Shown here: positions 16,120 through 24,905 of the stretch, in pieces
Position numbering within the stretch: the stretch's first letter is position 1
How the letters are laid out: each line of letters begins with the position of its first letter
From: CAYLYM01 sp964387645
GTDB taxonomy: Bacteria; Calditrichota; Calditrichia; RBG-13-44-9
Assembly (NCBI GenBank): GCA_964387645.1
Contig: CAYLYM010000027.1
Span: forward strand, 1-35,799
Length of the DNA stretch: 35,799 nucleotides
Direction: 5' to 3'
Notes under the pieces: model-generated
Told to the model about the DNA's origin: nothing
The model's input: the letters and a program-made list of their open reading frames with translations, nothing else
Databases searched by the model: none
Program-made: the position numbers and the translations under genes

Positions 16120-16548
16120 TCATGTATCAAATATGATCCTTGTCTGATATTGATCGCCAACTTTTACTATCTCCAAGTCATAAAACGTTACTGCTTTTAT
16201 TTCAAGCAAAATAGGTTGATTTTCAGAACTTCGAATGTCCCCAACAATTAACGAGTTTAGTGAGTAATTCCCATCCATTTTCTTTATGGATATTTCTTTC
16301 ACATCTTTGGCTATCCAATTTTTGACAAATAATAAATAATTTAATTCGCTTAAGAATTCAACCAGCAACTCTTCCAAAGTTTCTGATTCTATGATCAGTG
16401 GTTTCTCCTGTTTTACTTGCCTATCAACATTGGGCATCACCAGACTCAACCATCCTTTGGCTGCCGTCACGAATAAATCTTCAATTGAATCCGCCGTGAT
16501 CTGCAATCCTACATCTGCTGTATGATTGACCAGTAGAAATTCTCCCAT
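16120..16548 (-). CDS. Archease, RtcB activating protein
   Basis: 142 residues, the normal archease length. It starts with MGEFLLVNHTADVGLQI; HTADVG is the family's metal-binding motif, with a further acidic residue in the C-terminal RIIFDT. Archease speeds RtcB guanylylation and gives it multiple turnover. I chose the ATG at 16548, not 16572, because GAGAGAGGTT lies directly upstream of it. The next gene on the strand is rtcB (15935), so an archease-rtcB operon is likely. Confidence 0.94.
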   Translation of the reverse strand: MGEFLLVNHTADVGLQITADSIEDLFVTAAKGWLSLVMPNVDRQVKQEKPLIIESETLEELLVEFLSELNYLLFVKNWIAKDVKEISIKKMDGNYSLNSLIVGDIRSSENQPILLEIKAVTFYDLEIVKVGDQYQTRIIFDT

Positions 16549-16572
16549 AATAACCTCTCTCTTAAAAACCAT

Positions 16573-16973
16573 AAGTTAATGATTGGCTTATCAACTCACA
16601 ATTAAGAATTCATAAGTCTGCCAATTGTTTATTAAATTTATTGTTACTTCGATTAAAATATATATGCTTAAAAATAAACTTTTAGTTCCACCTCCTCAAA
16701 TATAGTATATTTTTGTCGGTCAAGTTTGTTTTATTTCAGGAATCACAATTAGTCCAGGTCCTTATGAAAAAAAATAGATAAAACAATATTTTTTTGAGAA
16801 CCTTATTTTTATAACTGGAAATATCCGTTATATTTTGTCGAGCGTCAGACAACTTTTTTATTCATTCTGACAAATTCACATATTATTTTAATTTTATTTG
16901 ATTTTAATATGGTTCAAATTTAAATTTTATATTTTAAAATTGAGTAATTTATCTTTCAGGAGAAATTGGCTTT
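16573..16973. other. Divergent promoter region, no gene seen
   Basis: 401 very AT-rich bp between archease (minus) and the foldase gene (plus). A 5-bp hairpin TTGTC/GACAA (16835-16852) is followed by T6 on the plus strand but has no gene before it. CAGGAGAAA is the ribosome-binding site of the foldase gene. Confidence 0.45.
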
Positions 16974-18776
16974 ATGATGACTAAATTAAGAGAAATGACT
17001 TTTATATTCATCTGGATTCTTGTGATTGCATTTGTGGGCCTTATGGTATTTGAATGGGGTATGGATATTACTGGATTAAGAACCCGAAGTAATAAAGTCG
17101 GTGAAATAGATGGGAATAAAATCACAATCCAAGATTTTCAGAAAGCCTTGCAAAATGCTTACATTCAGGAGAAGCAACGTACCGGCGTTGAACCTGATGA
17201 GGATAGAATGAAGCAATTACGTGACCAGGTTTGGGAAATGTTTATTCAGCGAGTACTTCTCGCCAAGGAAATCAAGAAACGTGATATTCAAGTAACTGAT
17301 CACGAAATCTTTTTACAAATTCAAGATAATCCACCTCCTGATATTAAGCAAAATCCTAATTTTCAAACAAATGGCACTTTCGATATAGCAAAATACCGTG
17401 AAGCTCTTCAAGATCCTAACATCAACTGGCTTCCACTGGAACAATACATCCGTGAAATACTACCATTCCAAAAACTACAAGAAATTGTTAGCGCTTCTGT
17501 AATTGTGACTGAAGAAGAAATAAAAAATGATTTTTTGGCGAGAAATCAAAAAGCCAAAATTGAATATCTATACATACCTGTTTCCTCTTTTACAAAAGAT
17601 TCTATCTTTATTTCAGAAGAAGAGATAAAAGCTTATTACAAAGATCACAAAGAAGATTTTAAGGTTGAAGAAAAAAGAAAGCTTAATTACGTGTTATTTT
17701 CTACAGATCCAACACCCGAGGACAGTGCAAAGTTGTATAAACTTGCAGAAGAAATTAAAGCAGAAGCAATGGCAGGCGAAGACTTTGCCAAATTAGCTGA
17801 TGAGTATTCCGAAGACCCTTCAGTAAGAAACAACCATGGAGATTTAGGCTATTTTGAACGAGGCCGCATGGTTAAAGAATTTTCAGATGCTGCATTTTCG
17901 TTGAAACCAGGAGAAATTGGCGGACCGGTTAAAACACAGTTTGGTTTACATATTATCAAGGTTCATGATAAAAAAGTTGTTAATGGTCAGGAGCAGGTTC
18001 ATGCATCTCATATTCTTTTAAAATTCACAGCAAGCGCTTTAACTATTGAGGATGCACAGTCCAATGCCCGCAATTTTGCCGAAATCGCAAAGGAAGAAGG
18101 GTTTCAGCAAACGGCCAACCGCCTGAAGTTGGAAGTTAAGCAAACACCTGAATTCACCAAAAGAAATTTCATTCCTGGTATCGGCCCAATGTCTTCAGCA
18201 GTTGAATGGGCTTTTAAAGCAGACAAAGGGGATGTCTCTCGTGTGTATCGATCTAATCAGGGATATGTAGTATTTGAGCTGGCAGATATTTTGCCAGCGG
18301 GATATCGTCCCTTTAACGAGGTCAAAGATATTTGTAAAAACCGTGTGGAGCAGCAAAAAAGAAAAGAACTCGCCAAAGCTTATGCTCAGAAAGTTCAGGA
18401 CAAGCTTCAGCAAAACAAAACGTTTGCCGAAATCGCCAAAGAAGCTGAAGATCAAAAGGTTTTGCATGATTCAACCAGCGAATTTACTGCAATTCAATCA
18501 ATTCCTAAAATTGGTCGCTTCCCCATTATTATAGCGGCAGCCTTTACTTTAGAGCCCAATACCATTTCTCCAATGCTCGAAACTGATCGTGGATTTTATT
18601 TCATAAAAGTACTGGAAAGAACACCATTCGATGAAAAGGCTTACAAGGCGCAAAGAGCTTCCATTCGAACGAAATTGTTAAATCAAAAAAAGCAGCTCTT
18701 CTATCTTGAATGGTATGAAAAATTAAAAGAGAAAGCCGATATAGAAGACAACCGAGATCTATTTTTTGCCTCCTGA
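16974..18776 (+). CDS. PpiD/SurA-like membrane-anchored peptidyl-prolyl isomerase (foldase)
   Basis: 600 residues. One N-terminal membrane helix (about 9-30) anchors the protein; residues 35-215 match the SurA_N/PpiD chaperone region. The first parvulin (PpiC) domain spans about 230-335 (AKLADEYSEDPSVRNNHGDLG, with GYFERGRMVKEF and FGLHIIKV). A second, partial rotamase module starts with VHASHILLKF (about 343), and a degenerate third lies near 500-545. E. coli PpiD has a similar length and layout. It helps outer-membrane and secreted proteins fold in the periplasm. Tandem ATGs follow AGGAGA. A strong terminator closes the gene. Confidence 0.92.
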   Translation: MMTKLREMTFIFIWILVIAFVGLMVFEWGMDITGLRTRSNKVGEIDGNKITIQDFQKALQNAYIQEKQRTGVEPDEDRMKQLRDQVWEMFIQRVLLAKEIKKRDIQVTDHEIFLQIQDNPPPDIKQNPNFQTNGTFDIAKYREALQDPNINWLPLEQYIREILPFQKLQEIVSASVIVTEEEIKNDFLARNQKAKIEYLYIPVSSFTKDSIFISEEEIKAYYKDHKEDFKVEEKRKLNYVLFSTDPTPEDSAKLYKLAEEIKAEAMAGEDFAKLADEYSEDPSVRNNHGDLGYFERGRMVKEFSDAAFSLKPGEIGGPVKTQFGLHIIKVHDKKVVNGQEQVHASHILLKFTASALTIEDAQSNARNFAEIAKEEGFQQTANRLKLEVKQTPEFTKRNFIPGIGPMSSAVEWAFKADKGDVSRVYRSNQGYVVFELADILPAGYRPFNEVKDICKNRVEQQKRKELAKAYAQKVQDKLQQNKTFAEIAKEAEDQKVLHDSTSEFTAIQSIPKIGRFPIIIAAAFTLEPNTISPMLETDRGFYFIKVLERTPFDEKAYKAQRASIRTKLLNQKKQLFYLEWYEKLKEKADIEDNRDLFFAS

Positions 18777-18797
18777 TATATGAAAATCATGTAAAGA

Positions 18798-18822
18798 GGG
18801 CGCAAGTTAAGCGCCCTTTTTT
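18798..18822 (+). terminator. Intrinsic terminator after the foldase gene
   Basis: GGGCGC-AAGTTAA-GCGCCC followed by six T, 21 bp past the stop codon. A textbook rho-independent terminator. Confidence 0.93.
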
Positions 18823-18946
18823 AATTAAAAAAATAAGCTAATCTGGATCGAAAACTAAAATTAAGACTATTTATTTTAATAAAAATCTTTTAAGTTTTGC
18901 ATCTGAAAATTTCGTGAAAAACATAATTTAAAACACGGAGAATAGA

Positions 18947-20191
18947 ATGGCTATTGTCAAACCTTTTCGCGCTTTACGTCCCAAAAAGGAATTTGCAGAA
19001 AAAGTTGCTGCTCCCCCCTATGATGTTCTCGACTCTAATGAAGCCAGAGAAATGGCTAAAGACAATCCATACTCTTTCTTGCACGTCAATAAACCGGAAA
19101 TAGATCTTGACCCATCCATCAACCTCTATGATGAACGCGTTTATCAGAAAGGAGCTGAAAATCTGAAACGTTTGCAAAACGAAGGTATACTCTTTCAAGA
19201 CGAAAAACCTCAATTTTATGTATATCGGCAGATTATGGGAGGTCATCAACAGATTGGCCTTGTGGCATGTGCATCGGTGGATGAATATGAAAAGGATTTA
19301 ATCAAGAAACATGAACTTACTCGACAGGAAAAAGAGGATGACCGCGTCAAACACATTCTGTATCTAAATGCTCAGGTTGGTCCAGTATTTCTTACTTACC
19401 GAGCCCAAAAAGAAATCGACAAACTCATCGCATCGATCATTGAACAAGAGCCCGAATACAATTTTACAAGCGACGGGATTCAGCATACGCTATGGGTAGT
19501 TGATGATGATAAAACCATCAATGAAATTGTCGAATTATTCTTACAAGTACCTGTTTTATATGTAGCTGATGGACACCATCGTTCCGCTGCTGCTCACCGT
19601 GTTCGTGAAATCAAAAGAAAAGAAAATAAAAATCATACAGGACAAGAAGAATATAATTTCTTTCTCTCTGTAATCTTTCCTCATGATCAAATGCAAATTT
19701 TAGATTACAATAGAGTAATAAAAGATTTGAATGGTTTAAGTAAAGAGGACTTTTTGAAAAAGGTGGAAGAAAAATTTACAATTTATTATCCCGGAGAGGA
19801 TAACTCTATAAAACCTTCTCGAACTCATGAATTTTCCATGTATCTTGATGGGAAATGGTATAAATTTACAGCAAAACCCGGAACTTTTGACGAAACCAAT
19901 CCCGTTAAACGTCTGGATGTAAGCATTTTACAAGAAAATCTGCTTCAGCCGATATTGGATATCGGTGATCCTCGAAAAGACAAAAGGATTGACTTTGTCG
20001 GCGGTATTCGCGGTTTAAAAGAATTAGAAAAACGCATCAAAAGTGGTAACTGGAAAGTAGCTTTTGCTCTTTATCCTACTTCAATTGAAGAATTAATGGC
20101 TATTGCGGATGCCGGGAAAATTATGCCTCCAAAATCTACTTGGTTTGAACCTAAACTCAAATCCGGATTATTCGTCCATTTGCTCTACTAA
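18947..20191 (+). CDS. DUF1015 family protein
   Basis: 414 residues, the usual size of the DUF1015 family. It starts MAIVKPFRALRP, carries VAAPPYDVLDSNEARE (about 20-35), LHVNKPEIDL, and the conserved VADGHHRSAAAHR (about 205), which looks like an active or binding site. It ends in a family-typical PPKSTWFEPKLKSGLFVH tail. The biochemical function is not established; the gene is often near serA/serC in other genomes, and serA is 14 kb away here. ACGGAG is the ribosome-binding site. It is followed by a hairpin with T6. Confidence 0.92.
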   Translation: MAIVKPFRALRPKKEFAEKVAAPPYDVLDSNEAREMAKDNPYSFLHVNKPEIDLDPSINLYDERVYQKGAENLKRLQNEGILFQDEKPQFYVYRQIMGGHQQIGLVACASVDEYEKDLIKKHELTRQEKEDDRVKHILYLNAQVGPVFLTYRAQKEIDKLIASIIEQEPEYNFTSDGIQHTLWVVDDDKTINEIVELFLQVPVLYVADGHHRSAAAHRVREIKRKENKNHTGQEEYNFFLSVIFPHDQMQILDYNRVIKDLNGLSKEDFLKKVEEKFTIYYPGEDNSIKPSRTHEFSMYLDGKWYKFTAKPGTFDETNPVKRLDVSILQENLLQPILDIGDPRKDKRIDFVGGIRGLKELEKRIKSGNWKVAFALYPTSIEELMAIADAGKIMPPKSTWFEPKLKSGLFVHLLY

Positions 20192-20210
20192 GAATGGAAA
20201 GATATAAAGG

Positions 20211-20239
20211 GAGAATTCGTAATAACGGTTCTCTTTTTT
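20211..20239 (+). terminator. Probable terminator after the DUF1015 gene
   Basis: GAGAA/TTCTC outer stem with inner CGT/ACG and an AATA loop, then six T, 20 bp after the stop. It separates the gene from the convergent regulator at 20256. Confidence 0.65.
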
Positions 20240-20255
20240 AATATATTTTTTTATT

Positions 20256-21347
20256 CTAAAGCAAGTCCTTTATTTCTTTCAATGCTTTTCTCAATTCTAA
20301 ACGAATGTAACCGACATTTGTGCGAATTTCTGTCAGAATAGAAATAAATGCATCTTTTTCAGGAACTTTGCGTGAAATAAGAAGCTGATTACCAAAATGT
20401 ATCTCAAAAAATTGTGTCGAAATGGCCTGAAGGTGTTTCTGCATTTTCGTAAGATCTCTATATAAAATAGAAATCTGGTTACCGAATTCTGAAGCTTCGA
20501 GATTATCTGCACCTTCCGGCAAAAATGTTATAGGAAATCCAGCAGAATTATGTACGAGAACAAACTCAACTCCCTTTGATTTGAAAATAGGATTCAAAGC
20601 CCAGTGAATTTTCCGGATACGCTGGCGCTTTTCCCTCTCTTTCTCTAAACCCATTTCCTCAGAACTTTCATCAACCTGACGTAAAGCTTCTAATAGTAAG
20701 CTTTGCCATCCCTTTTGAATAGTCTCACGATCAGATTTTTTATTTCGTTCAACATAAAATTCGCCTCCTTGCCAGCCCATAATATAGTAGAAAGCTTTCT
20801 CTCCCTCTAAACGGTTGGTTTCGGCATGCACTATATTTCCTCCATCGAAATAGATATATCCAATCTCATTATCGTGAACAACTTTCAGAGCTGAGGTCAA
20901 TCTCCCCAAACAATTTAATTGGATAATATCACTTAATTGAAAATCTGAAACGCTGCCTTTAAACCCCTTTTTCTCAGTTAGTGCTTCTAAAATCAATTCA
21001 CGTAATTCATTGATTTCAAACGGCTTTTCAAGGTAACGAAAGCAACCACGTTCAGTTGCCTCTTTCTGGACATCGGATGATCCGTAGGCAGTCATGATGA
21101 TTACTTTCGTTCTAGGATATTTCTCTTTTATTTCCATTAACAGTTCCAGGCCCGATACTTCCGGCATTCTTACATCTGTAATTACCAAGTCAATAGGAAT
21201 CTGGTTTAAAACATTAATAGCCTCGCGCCCTGAATTCACGCAAATGAGTTGAAATTTATCGCTGTCTTTAGACAATTTTTTACTCAACGTCCATGTTAAA
21301 TCTTCTTCATCATCAACAATCAAAACTCGTTTTTGTAATGTTATCAT
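20256..21347 (-). CDS. Response regulator: REC + DUF4388 (PATAN) + roadblock-like C-terminus
   Basis: 363 residues from the ATG at 21347. I preferred this to a TTG at 21362 because GGAGAAATTACTG then forms a proper ribosome-binding site. The receiver domain (1-120) has Asp12/Asp13, phosphoacceptor Asp58 (DLVITDVRMP) and the late Lys of YLEKPF. A DUF4388/PATAN domain follows (about 128-225, FQLSDIIQLNCLGRLTSAL and IYFDGGNIVHAET). Residues about 250-360 look like a roadblock/LC7-type domain (FVLVHNSAGFPITFLPEGAD). There is no DNA-binding or enzymatic output domain, so it probably works by protein contact, perhaps on a small GTPase or motility/polarity system. No kinase gene is adjacent. Confidence 0.88.
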   Translation of the reverse strand: MITLQKRVLIVDDEEDLTWTLSKKLSKDSDKFQLICVNSGREAINVLNQIPIDLVITDVRMPEVSGLELLMEIKEKYPRTKVIIMTAYGSSDVQKEATERGCFRYLEKPFEINELRELILEALTEKKGFKGSVSDFQLSDIIQLNCLGRLTSALKVVHDNEIGYIYFDGGNIVHAETNRLEGEKAFYYIMGWQGGEFYVERNKKSDRETIQKGWQSLLLEALRQVDESSEEMGLEKEREKRQRIRKIHWALNPIFKSKGVEFVLVHNSAGFPITFLPEGADNLEASEFGNQISILYRDLTKMQKHLQAISTQFFEIHFGNQLLISRKVPEKDAFISILTEIRTNVGYIRLELRKALKEIKDLL

Positions 21348-21512
21348 CAGTAATTTCTCCAATTCGAAATATTTTATGAATTATCGTCAATTTATATTAC
21401 TTCTTTAATTGAGCGATCCAGATAGCATGTCTCCTGTTAGAAAAAATAGTTTTGACAATTCTTTTTGTAAAACTCAAACCTGAGAAGGCAAATAAGAAAT
21501 CGTCTTTCAGTA

Positions 21513-21545
21513 TAAAAAAAATGCCGTGGGATTGCTCCACAGCAT
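21513..21545 (-). terminator. Terminator of metK
   Basis: On the minus strand ATGCTGTGG and CCACGGCAT form a 9-bp stem (one G-U pair) around a 7-nt loop, followed by a run of eight T. It lies just after the metK stop. The plus strand also has a T-rich run after the stem, so it may work both ways. Confidence 0.9.
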
Positions 21546-21568
21546 TCTTCTTTTTTTTATTTGTAATT

Positions 21569-22729
21569 TCACATAAATTTACGAATTTCTTCAACTTTGT
21601 CTAACCTTTCCCAGGTAAAACCATCTTCTTCTCTTCCAAAATGGCCGTATGTCGCAGTTTTTTTATAACGAGGTTTTAAAAGATCAAGAGATTTAATGAT
21701 ACCACGCGGTGTGAGATCAAAAACCTGTTTTATGATTTTGGTAATTCTATCTTCAGGAATTTTACCCGTGCGGAATGTGTCGACCATGATCGAAACAGGT
21801 TCATGATGACCAATAACATAAGCCAGTTGTACTTCCAATTTTTCTGCTACACCCGCTGCAACCAGATTTTTCGCAACATAACGCGCCGCATAACTAGCAG
21901 ATCGATCTACCTTTGTAGGGTCCTTTCCCGAAAAACAACCACCTCCATGACGTCCCATACCGCCGTAAGTATCCACAATAATTTTCCTGCCTGTTAATCC
22001 TGTATCAGAATATGGACCTCCAATCGTCCAGGCTCCTGTCCCATTAACAATGTAACTTCTTTCAGTACGTTTGAAAGGTAAACCACATGATTCAATGATT
22101 GGGTGAATAATAATTTTATAAATATCTTCTGCAACTTCAGCCCGGTCTACTCTTGGCTGATGGGGTACAGCTACTACTATTTTTTCGATCGCAATTGGGC
22201 GCCAACCTTCGTATCGAACGGTAACCTGTGATTTGCCATCTGGTCTCAGATATGGCAAAACATTTTTTTGACGAGCTTCGTCTAAACCTCTCACAATAGC
22301 ATGTGCAAGAGATATCGGAAGCGGCATGTATTGTGGTGTTTCGTTAATGGCAAATCCAAACATCATCCCCTGGTCTCCAGCTCCGCCAATATCCACACCT
22401 TGTGCAATTTCTGGCGATTGAGAATGAATTTTGCAAATGACCTCGCAATTGTCATCAAATTTTAGTTCAGGATCAGTATAACCAATTTCCCGTATAGTTT
22501 TCCGGGCAATTTTTTCATAATCGATTGTAGCATTTTTTGGAACTTTCACTTCGCCTGCCAGAATAGTGGTGTTGGTTGTCACCAGTGTTTCAACTGCCGC
22601 CCTGTTAAATGACACATCACCACCGAGCTCAAAAATGGCATCCACAATGGCATCTGAAATGGTATCTGACATTTTATCAGGATGACCAGCTGATACAGAT
22701 TCAGAAGTAAATAAAAAAGATCCACGCAT
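21569..22729 (-). CDS. metK: S-adenosylmethionine synthetase
   Basis: 386 residues, the normal MetK length. It makes S-adenosylmethionine from methionine and ATP. Signatures: FTSESVSAGHPDKMSD at the N-terminus (His15 and Asp17 region), GGAGDQGMMFGFA (ATP-binding hexapeptide), and GGGCFSGKDPTKVDRSASYA (phosphate loop; Cys replaces the more common Ala). The ATG is preceded by GGAGGA. A SAM-II riboswitch and terminator lie directly upstream, so the enzyme is switched off by its own product. Confidence 0.98.
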   Translation of the reverse strand: MRGSFLFTSESVSAGHPDKMSDTISDAIVDAIFELGGDVSFNRAAVETLVTTNTTILAGEVKVPKNATIDYEKIARKTIREIGYTDPELKFDDNCEVICKIHSQSPEIAQGVDIGGAGDQGMMFGFAINETPQYMPLPISLAHAIVRGLDEARQKNVLPYLRPDGKSQVTVRYEGWRPIAIEKIVVAVPHQPRVDRAEVAEDIYKIIIHPIIESCGLPFKRTERSYIVNGTGAWTIGGPYSDTGLTGRKIIVDTYGGMGRHGGGCFSGKDPTKVDRSASYAARYVAKNLVAAGVAEKLEVQLAYVIGHHEPVSIMVDTFRTGKIPEDRITKIIKQVFDLTPRGIIKSLDLLKPRYKKTATYGHFGREEDGFTWERLDKVEEIRKFM

Positions 22730-22756
22730 GGAATGAAATCCTCCGCTTGGTTTAGT

Positions 22757-22865
22757 AAAAAAAATCCCCTACTAAAAAGTCAGGGGTTTTAACTTAACAT
22801 CATTTTCTTAATGACTTTTTAGCAACTTATTTTACGTGGCTGCAATATGTCGCAAATCACCACGA
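22757..22865 (-). ncRNA. SAM-II riboswitch with terminator/antiterminator platform controlling metK
   Basis: On the minus strand, P1 is CGTGG (22860-22864) with CCACG (22835-22839). The loop begins TGATTTG and contains ATATTGCAG. After P1 comes TAAAATAAGTTGCTAAAAAG, which matches the conserved 3' strand of SAM-II (AAAUGUAGCUAAAAAG in the metX aptamer, from memory). The pseudoknot helix can form between GCGAC (22849-22853) and GTTGC (22822-22826). The terminator is CCCCTGACT-TTTT-AGTAGGGG (22766-22786) plus eight T (22757-22764). CTAAAAAGTCA in the aptamer (22812-22822) is exactly complementary to TGACTTTTTAG in the terminator (22772-22782), giving an antiterminator. SAM binding should therefore free the terminator and stop metK transcription. 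The class is supported by motif order and by the metK target. Confidence 0.87.
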
Positions 22866-22971
22866 AAAATAGGTTCAAATATATGAATCCATATAAAAAA
22901 TAACAATATTTTAATCATTTTCATGTTCAAACTAATGAATTAATATTTCTAATATTTTTATCAGGAAGAGA

Positions 22972-23979
22972 TTAAACAAGGGTTTCTTCCTTTGGATCCC
23001 TTACCATTAAATCTTTTACTGCCTGATGAGGATTTTTCTTATGAAAAAGCACTTCATAAACCTGTTCCGAAATAGGCATCTCCACTGAATACTTCTTAGC
23101 CAATTGATAAACCGAAAGTGTTGTTTTTACTCCTTCGGCTACCATAGCCATATTGTTCAATATCTCTTGCAAACTTTTTCCTTTACCGATTTCTTCTCCT
23201 ACATAGCGGTTTCGACTATGACAGCTCATACACGTTACAATAAGATCGCCAATACCTGAGAGGCCAGAAAATGTTTGTATTTGGGCTCCCATTTTCACAC
23301 CCAGCCTGGTCATTTCTACAAGCGCTCTGGTCATCAGAGCGGCCTTTGTATTATCTCCAAATCCGGCTCCATCAGCAATTCCTGCTGCGATAGCTATTAC
23401 ATTCTTCAATGAACCACCCAACTCTACACCGATGATATCGGTGCTAGAATAAACCCGGAAAAAATCGGTCCGAAAAATTTCGCGAACCATTCTGGCGGTA
23501 TCAAGGCTACTGCTGGCAGCAACAACAGCCGTGGCCACGCCTCTACTAACCTCTTCTGCGTGGCTGGGGCCAGATAAAGTTGCAATTCGGTTTGAAGAAA
23601 TCCCCGTCACCTCCTGGATCACCTGTGACATACGTAATAGTGTATCATTCTCAATCCCTTTAGCAAGATTGATAAATGTTTTGCCTAAATATTTTTGGGA
23701 AGGTAAAGAATTTAAAACCTCCCGTAAAGCTTGAGAAGGAACGGCCAAAACTATGAGATCAGAAAAATCAATTGCGGTGTTCAAATCATGGGTAAGTTGT
23801 AAATTTTCAGCAAGCGGAATCCCGGGTAAATATTTTTCGTTAACCCTTTTTTCAAACATTAGTTGATACTGGTCCGCTTCATACACATAAAGCAAAGTTT
23901 CATGTCCCTTTTGAGCTAAAAGGTTGGCAATAGTAGTTCCCCAACTTCCTGCTCCAATAACAGAAATCTCTACTGACAT
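22972..23979 (-). CDS. gpsA: NAD(P)-dependent glycerol-3-phosphate dehydrogenase
   Basis: 335 residues, normal GpsA length. It reduces dihydroxyacetone phosphate to sn-glycerol-3-phosphate for phospholipid synthesis. A Rossmann GxGxxG (GAGSWGTTIA) is at 7-16, LAKGIE near 111, the catalytic-lysine motif GGSLKNVIAIAAG near 190, and GLSGIGDLIVTC near 250. It starts 11 bp after the purC stop. plsY, whose product uses glycerol-3-phosphate, is the first gene of the same operon. Confidence 0.97.
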   Translation of the reverse strand: MSVEISVIGAGSWGTTIANLLAQKGHETLLYVYEADQYQLMFEKRVNEKYLPGIPLAENLQLTHDLNTAIDFSDLIVLAVPSQALREVLNSLPSQKYLGKTFINLAKGIENDTLLRMSQVIQEVTGISSNRIATLSGPSHAEEVSRGVATAVVAASSSLDTARMVREIFRTDFFRVYSSTDIIGVELGGSLKNVIAIAAGIADGAGFGDNTKAALMTRALVEMTRLGVKMGAQIQTFSGLSGIGDLIVTCMSCHSRNRYVGEEIGKGKSLQEILNNMAMVAEGVKTTLSVYQLAKKYSVEMPISEQVYEVLFHKKNPHQAVKDLMVRDPKEETLV

Positions 23980-23990
23980 GATCTACCCTA

Positions 23991-24893
23991 TCATTCCAAA
24001 AATTCCTTAACCGATCGGCCTGTCAGAATTTTCAAAATTTCCTGGTATTTTTTTGAAGTGTTTTCAACAATATCATCAGGTAAAGATGGTGGAGGAGGAG
24101 TTTTGTCCCAATCTAAACTTTCTAAATAATCGCGAACATACTGCTTATCAAAACTGGGCTGACTTTTTCCCGGTTCATAGGCTTCGGCAGGCCAAAAACG
24201 GGATGAATCAGGAGTAAGAATCTCATCAATCAGAATAATATCGCCATTCAGCAAACCGAATTCAAATTTTGTATCTGCTATAATAATACCTTTGTTCCGG
24301 GCATATTCTGCACCAAATTTATAAAGCCGTATACTTGCTTCCTTAAGCAAATTTGATAAATCAGTGCCAATCAGTTTCTCCATCTGTTCATAACTGATAT
24401 TTATATCATGTCCACTTTCAGCCTTTGTACTGGGAGTAAAAAGTGGTTGTGGTAATTGGGAAGAATTTTGAAGACCTTCCGGCAAGGGAATTCCATGAAC
24501 GGAACCCGATTTCTGATATTCTTTCCAACCTGAACCTGCCAAGTAACCGCGGACGATACATTCTATTGGGAAAGGATTGGCTTTTTTCACCAGCATGGAA
24601 CGTCCTTTGAGAATGTCGCCATATTGATTAAACGGTTCTGGATATTCCTCCAACTTATCCGTTACAAAATGATTGGGAATAACATCAGCGGTTTTTTTAA
24701 ACCAAAATATAGATAGCTGGGTCAAAACAATACCTTTGTAGGGAATCCCTTCATTCATTACCACATCGAAAGCAGAGATACGATCAGTGGTAACAATAAG
24801 TATATATTCGTTCGCATCATAAATATCACGAACTTTTCCCCGGCTGAGTAATCGGGCCTCAGGAATTTCGGTAGTTAAGATGACTTCGGACAT
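23991..24893 (-). CDS. purC: Phosphoribosylaminoimidazole-succinocarboxamide (SAICAR) synthase
   Basis: 300 residues, the longer yeast-like PurC form. It condenses CAIR with aspartate in purine synthesis. GKVRDIYDANEYILIVTTDR and ISAFDVVMNEGIPYKG form the N-terminal ATP-binding part; PIECIVRGYLAGSGWKEYQ and ADTKFEFGLLNGD are further family signatures, and LTPDSSRFWPAE is near 230. GAGGAGAAT precedes the ATG. It sits between plsY and gpsA with 11-12 bp gaps, an unusual metabolic partner for two phospholipid genes; sharing a transcript is likely only a matter of housekeeping. Confidence 0.97.
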   Translation of the reverse strand: MSEVILTTEIPEARLLSRGKVRDIYDANEYILIVTTDRISAFDVVMNEGIPYKGIVLTQLSIFWFKKTADVIPNHFVTDKLEEYPEPFNQYGDILKGRSMLVKKANPFPIECIVRGYLAGSGWKEYQKSGSVHGIPLPEGLQNSSQLPQPLFTPSTKAESGHDINISYEQMEKLIGTDLSNLLKEASIRLYKFGAEYARNKGIIIADTKFEFGLLNGDIILIDEILTPDSSRFWPAEAYEPGKSQPSFDKQYVRDYLESLDWDKTPPPPSLPDDIVENTSKKYQEILKILTGRSVKEFLE

Positions 24894-24905
24894 ATTCTCC
24901 TCTTT

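Noticed and set aside
16835..16859. TTGTC/GACAA hairpin followed by T6
   Set aside because: The stem is only 5 bp and no plus-strand gene precedes it; listed only as gap content.
21397..21594. 65-codon minus-strand ORF overlapping the metK 3' end
   Set aside because: It starts inside metK, reads through the strong metK terminator and has no ribosome-binding site or protein-like pattern.
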